A stretch of DNA of 11,474 nt from an uncultured bacterium (GTDB lineage Bacteria > Bacillota_A > Clostridia > Oscillospirales > Oscillospiraceae), in assembly GCA_945917385.1 (NCBI GenBank), contig CAMEHJ010000015.1, positions 1 through 11,474 of the forward strand. Direction: 5' to 3'. Numbering within the stretch: the stretch's first letter is position 1; each line of letters begins with the position of its first letter. The notes beneath the pieces are model-generated. The model saw nothing but the letters and a program-made list of their open reading frames with translations. It did no database searches and was not told the origin of the DNA. Of this stretch, positions 1 through 6,183 are shown one piece after another. The translations under genes were made by a program, and so were the position numbers.

Positions 1-137
1 GGATGAGAGCTTTTACAAAATTAGGTTTATAGGCATTATTACAATAAAAAAAATTAATAGCAAAAAGATTGCACAAAAAATAAAAATATTTGGACATAAA
101 CGACAAAATACAACAATTTTATACTAAAAGCTTTCTA

Positions 138-166
138 TTTACAATTTGTTAAACAAATGGTAAGGT
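138..166 (+). promoter_or_regulatory. Putative sigma-A promoter of the GntP permease gene
   Basis: A -35-like TTTACA (138-143) and a -10-like TAAGGT (161-166) are separated by 17 bases. The -10 is preceded by TGG, giving an extended -10 (TGnTAAGGT) that could compensate for the poor hexamer. The rest of 1-137 is AT-rich leader or intergenic DNA in which I see no gene. The position, about 50 bases before the start codon, is reasonable. Other AT-rich -10-like strings exist in 1-130, so this is the best rather than the only candidate. Confidence 0.5.
144..158. promoter_or_regulatory. Perfect 15-bp palindrome in promoter spacer (candidate operator)
   Basis: The sequence ATTTGTTAAACAAAT is a perfect inverted repeat (7-bp arms, one central base) lying entirely between the proposed -35 and -10 of the permease gene. 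Its core TTGTTAAACAA fits the TnGTnnnACnA form described for FadR-subfamily GntR repressors. No regulator gene is present in the window, so the identity of the binding protein is inference. A protein bound here would exclude RNA polymerase. Confidence 0.45.
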
Positions 167-215
167 AGTACCGTCAGCTTGACAGATAATAAACAATAAA
201 AAGGAGAGCGTAACT

Positions 216-1541
216 ATGGAATGGTTAAGCTTAGTCGGTGTCCTCGTTGCTCTGGCGGTGTTTATTTACTTCGCCTACAAGGGATATAACATCATATTCC
301 TCACCATCGTATCATCTATCATCGTTGCTGTTTTCAGCGGCATGAACCCCATCACGGTTCTCAACGATACATATGCGACCAGATTCTCCGGATTCATCAA
401 GTCGTGGTTCCTCATCTATGTGCTCAGCGCGACCTTCGCCAAGTTCATGGGCGAATCCGGCGCGGCACGCTCCATCGCGCTGAAGCTTGTTAAGCTCAGC
501 CGTAAGTTCCCCGGTAAGGAAAAGTACATCGCTATCCTCACCATCCCCATCATCAACACCATCCTGACCTACGGCGGAGTTTCCTCTCTGGTCTGCGTGT
601 TCATCATGGTCGGCATCGCGAAGGACCTGTTCATGGAGCTTGATATTCCCTGGCACTTCTACGGCATGGCGGCTCTCGGCTCCGCGACCTACGCTCTCGG
701 CGCACTGCCCGGCGCACCCGACGTTCTGAACCTCACCCCGACCAAGTACCTCGGTACCACCCCGATGGCGGCTCCCGGCTACGGCATCCTCGCTACCATC
801 GTCATGTTCGGTCTGGCGTGTCTCTACCTCAAGATCGCTCTCGGCAAGTCTGAGGCGGCCGGCGAGACCTTCCTCCCCACCGGCGCTGCGATCGCGGCCG
901 ACAAGTCCATCGGCGGACAGGAAAATGTCGAGTACCCCCTCTGGAAGTCCATCCTTCCCCCGATCACCCTTCTCGTTGTCATGAACGTGCTCAAGCAGCC
1001 CGTCGTTCTCGCAATGATCTGCGCTATCGCAGTTAACCTCCTCCTCTTCTGGAAGCAGCTCAAGAGCGTTATCAAGGGCTGCATCGCGGGCGGCGTTCCC
1101 AACGGCGCAGTCACCGCGTGCCTTATCTCCGCAACCGTCGCTTTCGGCGCGGTCGTCGCGGCTTCCCCCGCATACAACCTCATCGTCGGCGGCCTTGACA
1201 AGCTCAGCTGGATGCACCCCGCATGGCAGATATTCATCTGCGTCAACGTCTGCGCTGCTCTGACCTCCTCCTCCACCTCCGCAATCGGCATCATCTTCTC
1301 TCAGTTCACCGAGCGCTTCCTCGCAACCGGTCTTGCACCCGCGGCTATCCACCGTATCGCAACCGTCACCGCTCTCGGTCTGAACACCCTGCCGCACTCC
1401 GTCGGCGTATGCAACGCCGCCGGTGCTTCCAAGCTGACCATAGGCCAGATCTACAAGCACTACCTCTGGATCACCGTTATCTTCCCGCTTGTCGCGGCAG
1501 TCGTTCTCGTTCTGCTCGCGTGCGTCGGCATCGTATTCTGA
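216..1541 (+). CDS. GntP-family organic acid permease
   Basis: This is a 441-residue polytopic inner-membrane protein, the usual length for GntP-type transporters, which take up gluconate, related sugar acids or hydroxy acids by proton symport. Hydrophobic segments run through the whole length, starting at residues 5-20 and 24-42. Family-like motifs are TYGGVSSLVCVF (118-129), GALPGAPDVLNLTPTKYLGT (162-181), the Ser/Thr-rich TSSSTSAIG (350-358) and NTLPHSVGVCN (390-400), which resembles the conserved LPH segment of GntP. A charged hydrophilic loop lies at about 209-243. AAGGAG at 201-206, nine bases before the ATG, supports the start. The gene appears monocistronic, with its own promoter and a downstream terminator. 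No catabolic gene adjoins it, so the substrate cannot be named. Codon use is strongly biased to C-ending codons, suggesting good expression. Confidence 0.85.
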   Translation: MEWLSLVGVLVALAVFIYFAYKGYNIIFLTIVSSIIVAVFSGMNPITVLNDTYATRFSGFIKSWFLIYVLSATFAKFMGESGAARSIALKLVKLSRKFPGKEKYIAILTIPIINTILTYGGVSSLVCVFIMVGIAKDLFMELDIPWHFYGMAALGSATYALGALPGAPDVLNLTPTKYLGTTPMAAPGYGILATIVMFGLACLYLKIALGKSEAAGETFLPTGAAIAADKSIGGQENVEYPLWKSILPPITLLVVMNVLKQPVVLAMICAIAVNLLLFWKQLKSVIKGCIAGGVPNGAVTACLISATVAFGAVVAASPAYNLIVGGLDKLSWMHPAWQIFICVNVCAALTSSSTSAIGIIFSQFTERFLATGLAPAAIHRIATVTALGLNTLPHSVGVCNAAGASKLTIGQIYKHYLWITVIFPLVAAVVLVLLACVGIVF

Positions 1542-1579
1542 TTCCAAAAGCGCGGCTTTAGGGATACACAATAACACTG

Positions 1580-1601
1580 CCCCCATCCGAAAGGATGGGG
1601 G
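1580..1601 (+). other. GAAA-tetraloop hairpin after the permease gene
   Basis: CCCCCATCC (1580-1588) and GGATGGGGG (1593-1601) form a perfect 9-bp stem with a GAAA loop, 39 bases after the permease stop. No U-rich tract follows on either strand, so it is not a canonical terminator by itself. It may protect the 3' end of the mRNA or act with the next hairpin. Confidence 0.5.
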
Positions 1602-1626
1602 TAAAACTATAATATTGTACGTACAG

Positions 1627-1659
1627 AAAAACAGGCTTGAAAAAACAAGCCTGTTTTTT
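1627..1659. terminator. Bidirectional rho-independent terminator
   Basis: AACAGGCTTG (1630-1639), an A6 loop and CAAGCCTGTT (1646-1655) form a 10-bp stem flanked by an A-run on the left and a T-run on the right. It can therefore terminate both the permease transcript (+) and the convergent ABC operon (-), whose last stop codon lies 11 bases away at 1670. Confidence 0.88.
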
Positions 1660-1669
1660 GCTTTTTGTG

Positions 1670-2470
1670 TTAATCCTTGGTCAGCAGGACATCGTCACTC
1701 TCGATAGAGGTGCCGGAGACGCGCGCGAAGGCGTCTATCAGCTCCTGCTTTGTGAGGTGCGATTTCTCCTCGCCCTTGACGTCGAGGATGATGTGACCCT
1801 CGTTCATCATGATAAGACGGTTGCCGTGGCGGATGGCGTCGGTCATGTTGTGGGTTATCATCATGGTGGTGAGATTGTTTTCCTGTACAAGCTTTTCGGA
1901 AAGCTCAAGCACCTTTGCCGCGGTGGCGGGGTCGAGTGCTGCCGTATGCTCGTCCAGAAGGAGAAGCTTCGGCTTTCTCAAGGTTGCCATCAGCAGAGTC
2001 AGCGCCTGACGCTGACCGCCGGAGAGCAGGCCGACCTTCGCGGTCATTCTGTCCTCAAGACCCAGTCCGAGCATACTGAGCTTTTCGCGGTACATTTCTC
2101 GCTCCTCGTTGGAGATGCCCCAGCGCAAAGTGCGCTTCTGACCGCGCCTGAGGGCGAGCGCCATGTTCTCCTCAAGCCACATATTGGGCGCTGTGCCCAT
2201 CATGGGGTCCTGAAAAACACGACCGATAAACTCCGCGCGCTTGTAGTCGGGGAGTGCGGTGACGTCCCTGCCGTCAAGGATAATGCGCCCTTCGTCGACG
2301 GGCCACACACCCGCGACGGCGTTGAGCATTGTGGACTTGCCGGCGCCGTTGCCGCCGATGACGGTGACAAAATCGCCGGGGGCAAGGTGAAGATTGAGGT
2401 CACGCAGAGCGAGCTTCTCGTTCACCGTACCCTTATTGAAGGTTTTATAAACGCTGCGTATTTCAAGCAT
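1670..2470 (-). CDS. ABC transporter ATP-binding protein (aromatic amino acid uptake family)
   Basis: This 266-residue ATPase energises the import system encoded with the two upstream genes. All ABC motifs are present: Walker A GGNGAGKST (39-47), Q-loop Gln87, signature LSGGQ (149-153), Walker B LLLLDEH (169-175) with D-loop ALD (178-180), and switch His207. The DEHTAALDP string is typical of ATPases paired with the tryptophan/tyrosine-type binding protein family. The frame stays open 27 codons upstream, but the start at 2470 is chosen because AAGGAGG lies six bases before this ATG and the family begins MLEI. The first eight bases overlap the end of the permease gene, so translation is probably coupled. 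It is the last gene of the operon and ends just before a bidirectional terminator. Confidence 0.9.
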   Translation of the reverse strand: MLEIRSVYKTFNKGTVNEKLALRDLNLHLAPGDFVTVIGGNGAGKSTMLNAVAGVWPVDEGRIILDGRDVTALPDYKRAEFIGRVFQDPMMGTAPNMWLEENMALALRRGQKRTLRWGISNEEREMYREKLSMLGLGLEDRMTAKVGLLSGGQRQALTLLMATLRKPKLLLLDEHTAALDPATAAKVLELSEKLVQENNLTTMMITHNMTDAIRHGNRLIMMNEGHIILDVKGEEKSHLTKQELIDAFARVSGTSIESDDVLLTKD

Positions 2471-3416
2471 GGCGATCCTCCTTGACTTTGAGGCGGGTGA
2501 AAGAAGATTTCTGCTGCTCTCTGAGATAGGGGACGGCGAGGAACAGCGCAACGATTATTGCGGTGACAAGCTTCAGGTAGTTGGAGTTGAGGCGCATCCA
2601 GAGCGCGACGACGACAACGAGGTAGTACACCACGCCGCCCGCTACGACGGAGAGCATCGTGAGGGCGAAATTCATGCGCTTGCCGAATATTGCCCTGCCG
2701 AGCACTTCACCGATGATGACTGCGGCAAGGCCGATGACGATGGCGCCGCGGCCCATGTTGACGTCCGCAAAGCCCTGATACTGAGCCATGAACGCGCCGG
2801 AGAGGGCGACAACGCCGTTCGAAAGAGCAAGACCCAGTATTTTTATGGAGCCGACATTGATGCCGAGAGCCGAGCTCATGGCGGCGTTGCTGCCGGTGGC
2901 ACGCAGGGCGCAGCCCAGTTCCGTGCCGAAGAACCAGTAGTACAGTGAAACGAGCAGCGCACCGACAATAGCGGAAAACACGATGGCGCCCGTAATATTG
3001 CGGGAGGAGAGCAGAAGCGAGAATTTATCCACGCTGACTGCCTTGTTTGCCGCCATGCCCATGACGCGCAGGTTGATTGAATACAGGGAAAACTGGGTCA
3101 GGATACCCGCAAGTATCGCGGGGATGCCGAGCTTGACGTGCAGAAGTCCGGTACACAGCCCCGCAAGCACGCCGGCGGCAGCGGCGACGAGCACGGCGAG
3201 CCATGCGGGATAACCGCCGAGGATCATCATGACCGCCACGGCGCCGCCGAGAGCGAAGCTGCCGTCAACCGTCAGGTCGGCCACATCAAGCAGACGATAG
3301 GTGATATATACGCCCATTGCCATAATGCCCCAGATAAGACCCTGAGCAATGCCGCCGGGCAGATTGCTCAGAAGCCGTGGAAGGCTCAATGAGGCGAAGT
3401 ATGCGCCGATTGTCAT
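2463..3416 (-). CDS. ABC transporter permease (aromatic amino acid uptake family)
   Basis: This 317-residue membrane protein forms the translocation channel of the import system. It has about eight hydrophobic segments and matches the branched-chain-type permease superfamily. TYRLLDVADLTVDGSFALGG (residues 39-58) is a recognisable feature of the subgroup that works with the tryptophan/tyrosine-type binding protein. GTELGCALRATGSN (about 168-181) resembles the cytoplasmic coupling loop that contacts the ATPase. The C-terminal tail is basic and cytoplasmic. AAGGAG (3427-3432) lies ten bases before the ATG. The gene starts 21 bases after the binding-protein stop and overlaps the ATPase gene by eight bases. 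The substrate range cannot be read from the permease itself. Confidence 0.9.
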   Translation of the reverse strand: MTIGAYFASLSLPRLLSNLPGGIAQGLIWGIMAMGVYITYRLLDVADLTVDGSFALGGAVAVMMILGGYPAWLAVLVAAAAGVLAGLCTGLLHVKLGIPAILAGILTQFSLYSINLRVMGMAANKAVSVDKFSLLLSSRNITGAIVFSAIVGALLVSLYYWFFGTELGCALRATGSNAAMSSALGINVGSIKILGLALSNGVVALSGAFMAQYQGFADVNMGRGAIVIGLAAVIIGEVLGRAIFGKRMNFALTMLSVVAGGVVYYLVVVVALWMRLNSNYLKLVTAIIVALFLAVPYLREQQKSSFTRLKVKEDRHA

Positions 3417-3437
3417 GAAAACTGTTCTCCTTAAAAT

Positions 3438-4418
3438 TTACTCGATCACAACGTAATCTTCGGGGATTGCAATGTTCAGCGCCTCACAGTTTGCGGCGTT
3501 GTACTTCTTGGTGAACTGGGGGGCGTAGCGGATCTCCATGGAGGCAATGTCGGCGCCCTGAGTGAGAAGCTCGTAAGCCATCTCGCCGGTCGCGCAGCCG
3601 AGGTCGTAGTAGTCGATGGAGAGGGTGGCGATGCCGCAGCCGGAGCAGATGCCCTCTTCGCCTGCGATAATGGGAACGCCTGCGGGCAGAGCGACGTTAT
3701 TGATAGCCTCGGTGCAGGAGGCGGCGGTGTTGTCGGTGGGGATGTAGAGCGCGTCGCACTCTGCGCACGCGGCGGCGGTAACGCTTGCAACGTCGTTGGA
3801 GTCGGAGAAGGCGTACTCGGAAACAGTCAGGCCGGCGTCAGTGAGGTACTTGCCGACAACATCTACCTGGTAGCGGGAGTTTGCCTCGGAGGTGCAGAAA
3901 ACAAGACCGACGGTCTTTGCATCGGGCAGCAGGTCAATGAGCATCTGTGCCTGAGCGTCCAGGGGGGCGAGGTCGGAGGTGCCGGAGACGTTCATGCCGG
4001 TCTTGCCGGTGAAGCCGTCAATGCCGAGGGCAACGCCGTACTCGGTGACAGAGGTGCCGAGGATGGGAATGGAGCCGGTGGCGGAAACTGCGGCCTGGAG
4101 TGCGGGGGTGGCATTTGCCATGATGAGGTCAACGCCGTCGGAGACGAACTGATTGCAGATAAGAGCGCAGGTGGCGGTGTCGCCGGAGGCGTTCTGGTTG
4201 TTGAAGCTGACCTGATCGCCGAGCTTTGCGGTCAGAGTGTCGATAAAGCCCTGAGTAGCGGCGTCAAGCGCGGGATGCTGAACAAGCTGGCAGATGCCGA
4301 CGTTGTATGTAACGGAAGCCTCAGCGGGAGCTTCGGACGCTGCGGGGGCGGAAGAGCCGCAGGCGGCGAGGCACAGTACCATGGACAGTGCCAGAACGAT
4401 GGTGAGCAGTTTTTTCAT
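3438..4418 (-). CDS. ABC transporter substrate-binding lipoprotein (tryptophan/tyrosine-type family)
   Basis: This 326-residue protein captures the substrate outside the membrane. The N-terminus is a lipoprotein signal (KK, a hydrophobic core, then lipobox LAAC with Cys20), followed by an Ala/Ser/Pro linker. The mature part matches the ABC_sub_bind family: GICQLVQHPALDAATQGF (41-58), DLIMANATPALQAA (97-110), IPILGTSVTEYG (117-128) and EANSRYQ (178-184). Members are commonly annotated as tryptophan/tyrosine transporters. Ten cysteines remain after the lipobox, including CAEC (218-221) and CSGC (258-261), which is many for an exported binding protein. AAGGAG (4427-4432), eight bases from the ATG, fixes the start. 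The Tyr/Phe-rich attenuator upstream suggests that tyrosine and/or phenylalanine is the ligand; that is inference. Confidence 0.88.
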   Translation of the reverse strand: MKKLLTIVLALSMVLCLAACGSSAPAASEAPAEASVTYNVGICQLVQHPALDAATQGFIDTLTAKLGDQVSFNNQNASGDTATCALICNQFVSDGVDLIMANATPALQAAVSATGSIPILGTSVTEYGVALGIDGFTGKTGMNVSGTSDLAPLDAQAQMLIDLLPDAKTVGLVFCTSEANSRYQVDVVGKYLTDAGLTVSEYAFSDSNDVASVTAAACAECDALYIPTDNTAASCTEAINNVALPAGVPIIAGEEGICSGCGIATLSIDYYDLGCATGEMAYELLTQGADIASMEIRYAPQFTKKYNAANCEALNIAIPEDYVVIE

Positions 4419-4456
4419 TTCTTTTTCTCCTTGAAATTTTGTCTGATCTTTGCTTA

Positions 4457-4474
4457 GTCCAACTCCCGTTGGAC
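4457..4474 (-). other. Hairpin between attenuator and binding-protein gene
   Basis: On the minus strand GTCCAAC, loop GGGA, GTTGGAC form a perfect 7-bp stem, extendable outward by a G-T wobble and two further pairs around one mismatch. It lies downstream of the attenuator terminator and about 25 bases before the ribosome binding site. No U-tract follows on the minus strand. It could influence mRNA processing or initiation, but no function can be assigned. Confidence 0.4.
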
Positions 4475-4484
4475 CTAGACGGAG

Positions 4485-4520
4485 AAAACAAAAAGCTGCA
4501 CAAACAGCAGTTTGTGCAGC
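4485..4520 (-). terminator. Intrinsic terminator of the leader (attenuator)
   Basis: Read on the minus strand, GCTGCACAAA (4520-4511), loop CTGCTG and TTTGTGCAGC (4504-4495) form a perfect 10-bp stem followed at once by TTTTTGTTTT (4494-4485). It stands 33 bases after the stop codon of the leader peptide and 66 bases before the binding-protein ATG, so it must be read through for the ABC operon to be expressed. Its upstream arm is complementary to a stretch near the end of the leader ORF (4563-4570), the expected anti-terminator partner. Confidence 0.88.
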
Positions 4521-4599
4521 CGAATGATATCCGTCGTAGGTGTCGGTAAAAGTTTAGGCACAGCACAAACCGGTATTACCCTTATAAAAAAAGTAATAC
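4510..4599 (-). promoter_or_regulatory. Alternative pairing segments of a leader-peptide attenuator
   Basis: Three mutually exclusive pairings can be drawn on the minus-strand RNA. Segment 1, GTATTAC (4599-4593), spans Tyr codons 12-13 and pairs with GTAATAC (4579-4573). Segment 2, GTTTGTGC (4570-4563), lies just after that hairpin at codons 21-24 and pairs over 8 bp with GCACAAAC (4517-4510), which is the upstream arm of the terminator. Stalling at the Tyr/Phe codons would cover segment 1 and leave segment 2 free to block the terminator. A ribosome that reaches the stop codon (4556-4554) would cover segment 2 and allow termination. The pairings are seen in the sequence; the mechanism is inferred from classical attenuators such as trp and pheA. 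Confidence 0.75.
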
Positions 4600-4631
4600 G
4601 TAAATCGGTATGCCGCGAACACAAAACTCAT
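4554..4631 (-). CDS. Tyr/Phe-rich leader peptide of the ABC operon
   Basis: This is a 25-codon ORF reading MSFVFAAYRFTYYFFYKG and then NTGLCCA to a TAA stop. Residues 8-16 (YRFTYYFFY) contain seven aromatic residues of nine, and the whole peptide has five Phe, four Tyr and no Trp. GGAGG (4644-4640) lies eight bases before the ATG, and a good promoter starts transcription about 22 bases before it. The frame is open further upstream, but those codons precede the promoter's start site. Position and composition match regulatory leader peptides: translation rate through the aromatic codons would report charged tRNA-Tyr and tRNA-Phe to the terminator downstream. The peptide itself probably has no other role. 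Confidence 0.82.
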   Translation of the reverse strand: MSFVFAAYRFTYYFFYKGNTGLCCA

Positions 4632-4659
4632 TTGCCGAACCTCCGCAAAGAATGTGTTT

Positions 4660-4688
4660 ACTTTAGCACTTTTAACCAATAAAGTCAA
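4660..4688 (-). promoter_or_regulatory. Promoter of the ABC operon leader transcript
   Basis: On the minus strand TTGACT (4688-4683) and TAAAGT (4665-4660) are separated by exactly 17 bases, and the -10 is preceded by TGC, giving an extended -10. Transcription should start near 4653, leaving about 22 bases before the leader-peptide ATG with its GGAGG site. This fits sigma-A consensus well. Confidence 0.72.
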
Positions 4689-4762
4689 TGCCCAATTTTT
4701 GCTTTTTCGACTTTTCACGTTTTGCACTATACGAACCACCGTAAAAAAAGAAAACCCGTAAT

Positions 4763-4784
4763 ATTGTACAGACTGTTATACAAT
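4763..4784. promoter_or_regulatory. Inverted repeat upstream of the LCP gene
   Basis: ATTGTA (4763-4768) and TACAAT (4779-4784) are inverted with a ten-base spacer in the divergent region between the ABC operon promoter and the LCP gene. It could be an operator or part of the LCP promoter region. I find no convincing -35/-10 pair for the LCP gene in 4741-4828. Confidence 0.25.
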
Positions 4785-4843
4785 GGAGAAAATAGGGCAA
4801 TACTCTGAATGTACGAATATTTTTATGCGGAGGTAAAAACAGG

Positions 4844-6130
4844 ATGTGGGGGAAAGGAAGGCTGGTGAAGCTCTCTTTGGCTGTGCTTACGGGCGTAATG
4901 ACACTTGCGGTGGCGCTCATCAGCGTATATATGATGTGGGAGCAGGCGCCGACGCTGCCGACACCTGCCGCCGCGGCCGAGCAGGTTGACGTGAGTATGC
5001 CGGAGGACAATGCCGAGACAGGCAAAAAAAGCGAGAAAGGGATCCCCTTCAACACAAGCCGCCGGGACGGGCTGTACACGATACTTCTCGTCGGCAATGA
5101 CGACGGGACGGGCAATACCGACACCATAATGGTCGGCAAAATAGACACCGTTCGACATACCATGAACTTTGTCAGTATTCCGAGGGACACGATAATCAAT
5201 ACCGACTGGGCATGCCGTAAGCTCAACAGTGTGTACTGGGGCGCGGAAAACCACGGGAACAGCGGGATAGAGGCGCTGCAAAGGCACGTTAAAAAGCTCG
5301 TCGGCTTTGACCTTGACTGCTACGCGGTGGTGGAGCTTGACGCGTTCCAGCAGATAGTGGACGCCATGGGCGGAGTGTGGTTCGACGTGCCGCAGGATAT
5401 GTATTACGAGGACGCGGGGCAGAACCTGTATATTGATTTGCAGAGCGGATATCAGCTTCTGGACGGATATCAGGCGATGTGCCTGTGCCGTTACAGGAGC
5501 AGCTATGTGGACGGAGATATAGGCAGAATAAGTGTGCAGCACGATTTTCTGAAAGCGCTGGCGGAGCAGTTTGTGACCGACGGCAGCATACCGAACGCCG
5601 CCGAAGTGTGCGATATCATCGCTGAGAATACGACCACCAACCTCTCCGCCGCGAACATCGCCTACTTTTTCAGACAGGCGCTGATGTGCAAAAGCGAGGA
5701 TATTAATTTCTACACCGCGCCGCACACACCTGCCTATGTGCAGAATCTGAGCTATGCGTTCATTGATCTGTACGACTGGATAGATATGGTCAACGAGTGC
5801 ATTAACCCCTTCAGCACCCCGGTAACCGAGGCCAATCTCGACCTCGTGTATCTGCATAACGGGAATGTGTGCTGCACGACGGTGCTGAACGACCCCGGCT
5901 ATTACGACCTCGGCAGAAGTAAAGGCGGCGAAGAGCCGGCGGAGGAATACACCGAAGAGACATGGGATGAGCCGTCGGTTGAGGAGGAAGTGCCGGCGGA
6001 GGAGGCGCCGGAATATACCCCTGCTGCGCCGGACGATAACGGGGATGAATATGTGGAGATATTCCCCGACGCAGAGCCGGAGGAAGATAAAAAACCGCCG
6101 ACAAACGACAACTGGCTTGAGGTATTCTGA
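4844..6130 (+). CDS. LytR-CpsA-Psr (LCP) family cell-wall glycopolymer transferase
   Basis: This 428-residue protein is probably an enzyme that attaches polyprenyl-linked glycopolymers to peptidoglycan outside the membrane. A single N-terminal transmembrane segment (about 10-31) is followed by a Pro/Ala linker and the LCP domain (about 76-245). Recognisable elements are ILLVGNDDGTGNTDTIMV (80-97, with the family Asp at 93), SIPRDT (111-116), the GGVWFDVP turn (176-183) and RYRSSYVDGDIGRISVQ (216-232). In the last element the usual GRxxRQ has Val in place of the second Arg. The C-terminus from about 361 is a strongly acidic Glu/Pro tail of nearly 70 residues, beyond the normal fold. GGAGGT (4829-4834), nine bases before the ATG, sets the start. 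The gene is divergent from the ABC operon and convergent with the surface-protein gene. Confidence 0.88.
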   Translation: MWGKGRLVKLSLAVLTGVMTLAVALISVYMMWEQAPTLPTPAAAAEQVDVSMPEDNAETGKKSEKGIPFNTSRRDGLYTILLVGNDDGTGNTDTIMVGKIDTVRHTMNFVSIPRDTIINTDWACRKLNSVYWGAENHGNSGIEALQRHVKKLVGFDLDCYAVVELDAFQQIVDAMGGVWFDVPQDMYYEDAGQNLYIDLQSGYQLLDGYQAMCLCRYRSSYVDGDIGRISVQHDFLKALAEQFVTDGSIPNAAEVCDIIAENTTTNLSAANIAYFFRQALMCKSEDINFYTAPHTPAYVQNLSYAFIDLYDWIDMVNECINPFSTPVTEANLDLVYLHNGNVCCTTVLNDPGYYDLGRSKGGEEPAEEYTEETWDEPSVEEEVPAEEAPEYTPAAPDDNGDEYVEIFPDAEPEEDKKPPTNDNWLEVF

Positions 6131-6141
6131 GTGTTTTCTAT

Positions 6142-6177
6142 ATGAAAAAATCGCCGTGGAAACGGCGATTTTTTCAT
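6142..6177. terminator. Bidirectional rho-independent terminator
   Basis: A perfect 16-bp stem (6142-6157 with 6162-6177) closes a GGAA tetraloop. The core TCGCCGT/ACGGCGA is flanked by an A6 run on the left and a T6 run on the right. It lies between the LCP stop codon (6130) and the convergent surface-protein stop codon (6184) and serves both. Confidence 0.93.
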
Positions 6178-6183
6178 GTCATT

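Noticed and set aside
312..1586. A 424-codon open frame antisense to the permease gene
   Set aside because: It mirrors the C-ending codon bias of the permease, has an Asp/Glu/Gly-rich low-complexity translation with no hydrophobic or family pattern, and lacks a ribosome binding site.
1608..1620. Shared TAATATTGTAC string here and at about 4759-4769
   Set aside because: Only 11 AT-rich bases are shared, with no extended similarity. Probably chance.
1637..2485. A 282-codon plus-strand frame antisense to the ABC ATPase gene
   Set aside because: It starts inside a terminator hairpin and covers a gene with all ABC motifs. It is a codon-bias shadow.
4419..4653. T-box riboswitch in the ABC operon leader
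   Set aside because: The leader of about 235 bases lacks a recognisable T-box sequence (AGGGUGGNACCGCG-like) and specifier stem. The aromatic leader ORF explains the terminator better.
4554..4739. Longer 61-codon version of the leader ORF
   Set aside because: Its first 36 codons lie upstream of, or within, the promoter hexamers at 4660-4688. Only the last 25 codons follow the expected transcription start and the GGAGG site.
4823..5857. A 344-codon minus-strand frame antisense to the LCP gene
   Set aside because: The plus strand carries a clear LCP domain with a good ribosome binding site. The antisense translation has no recognisable domain.
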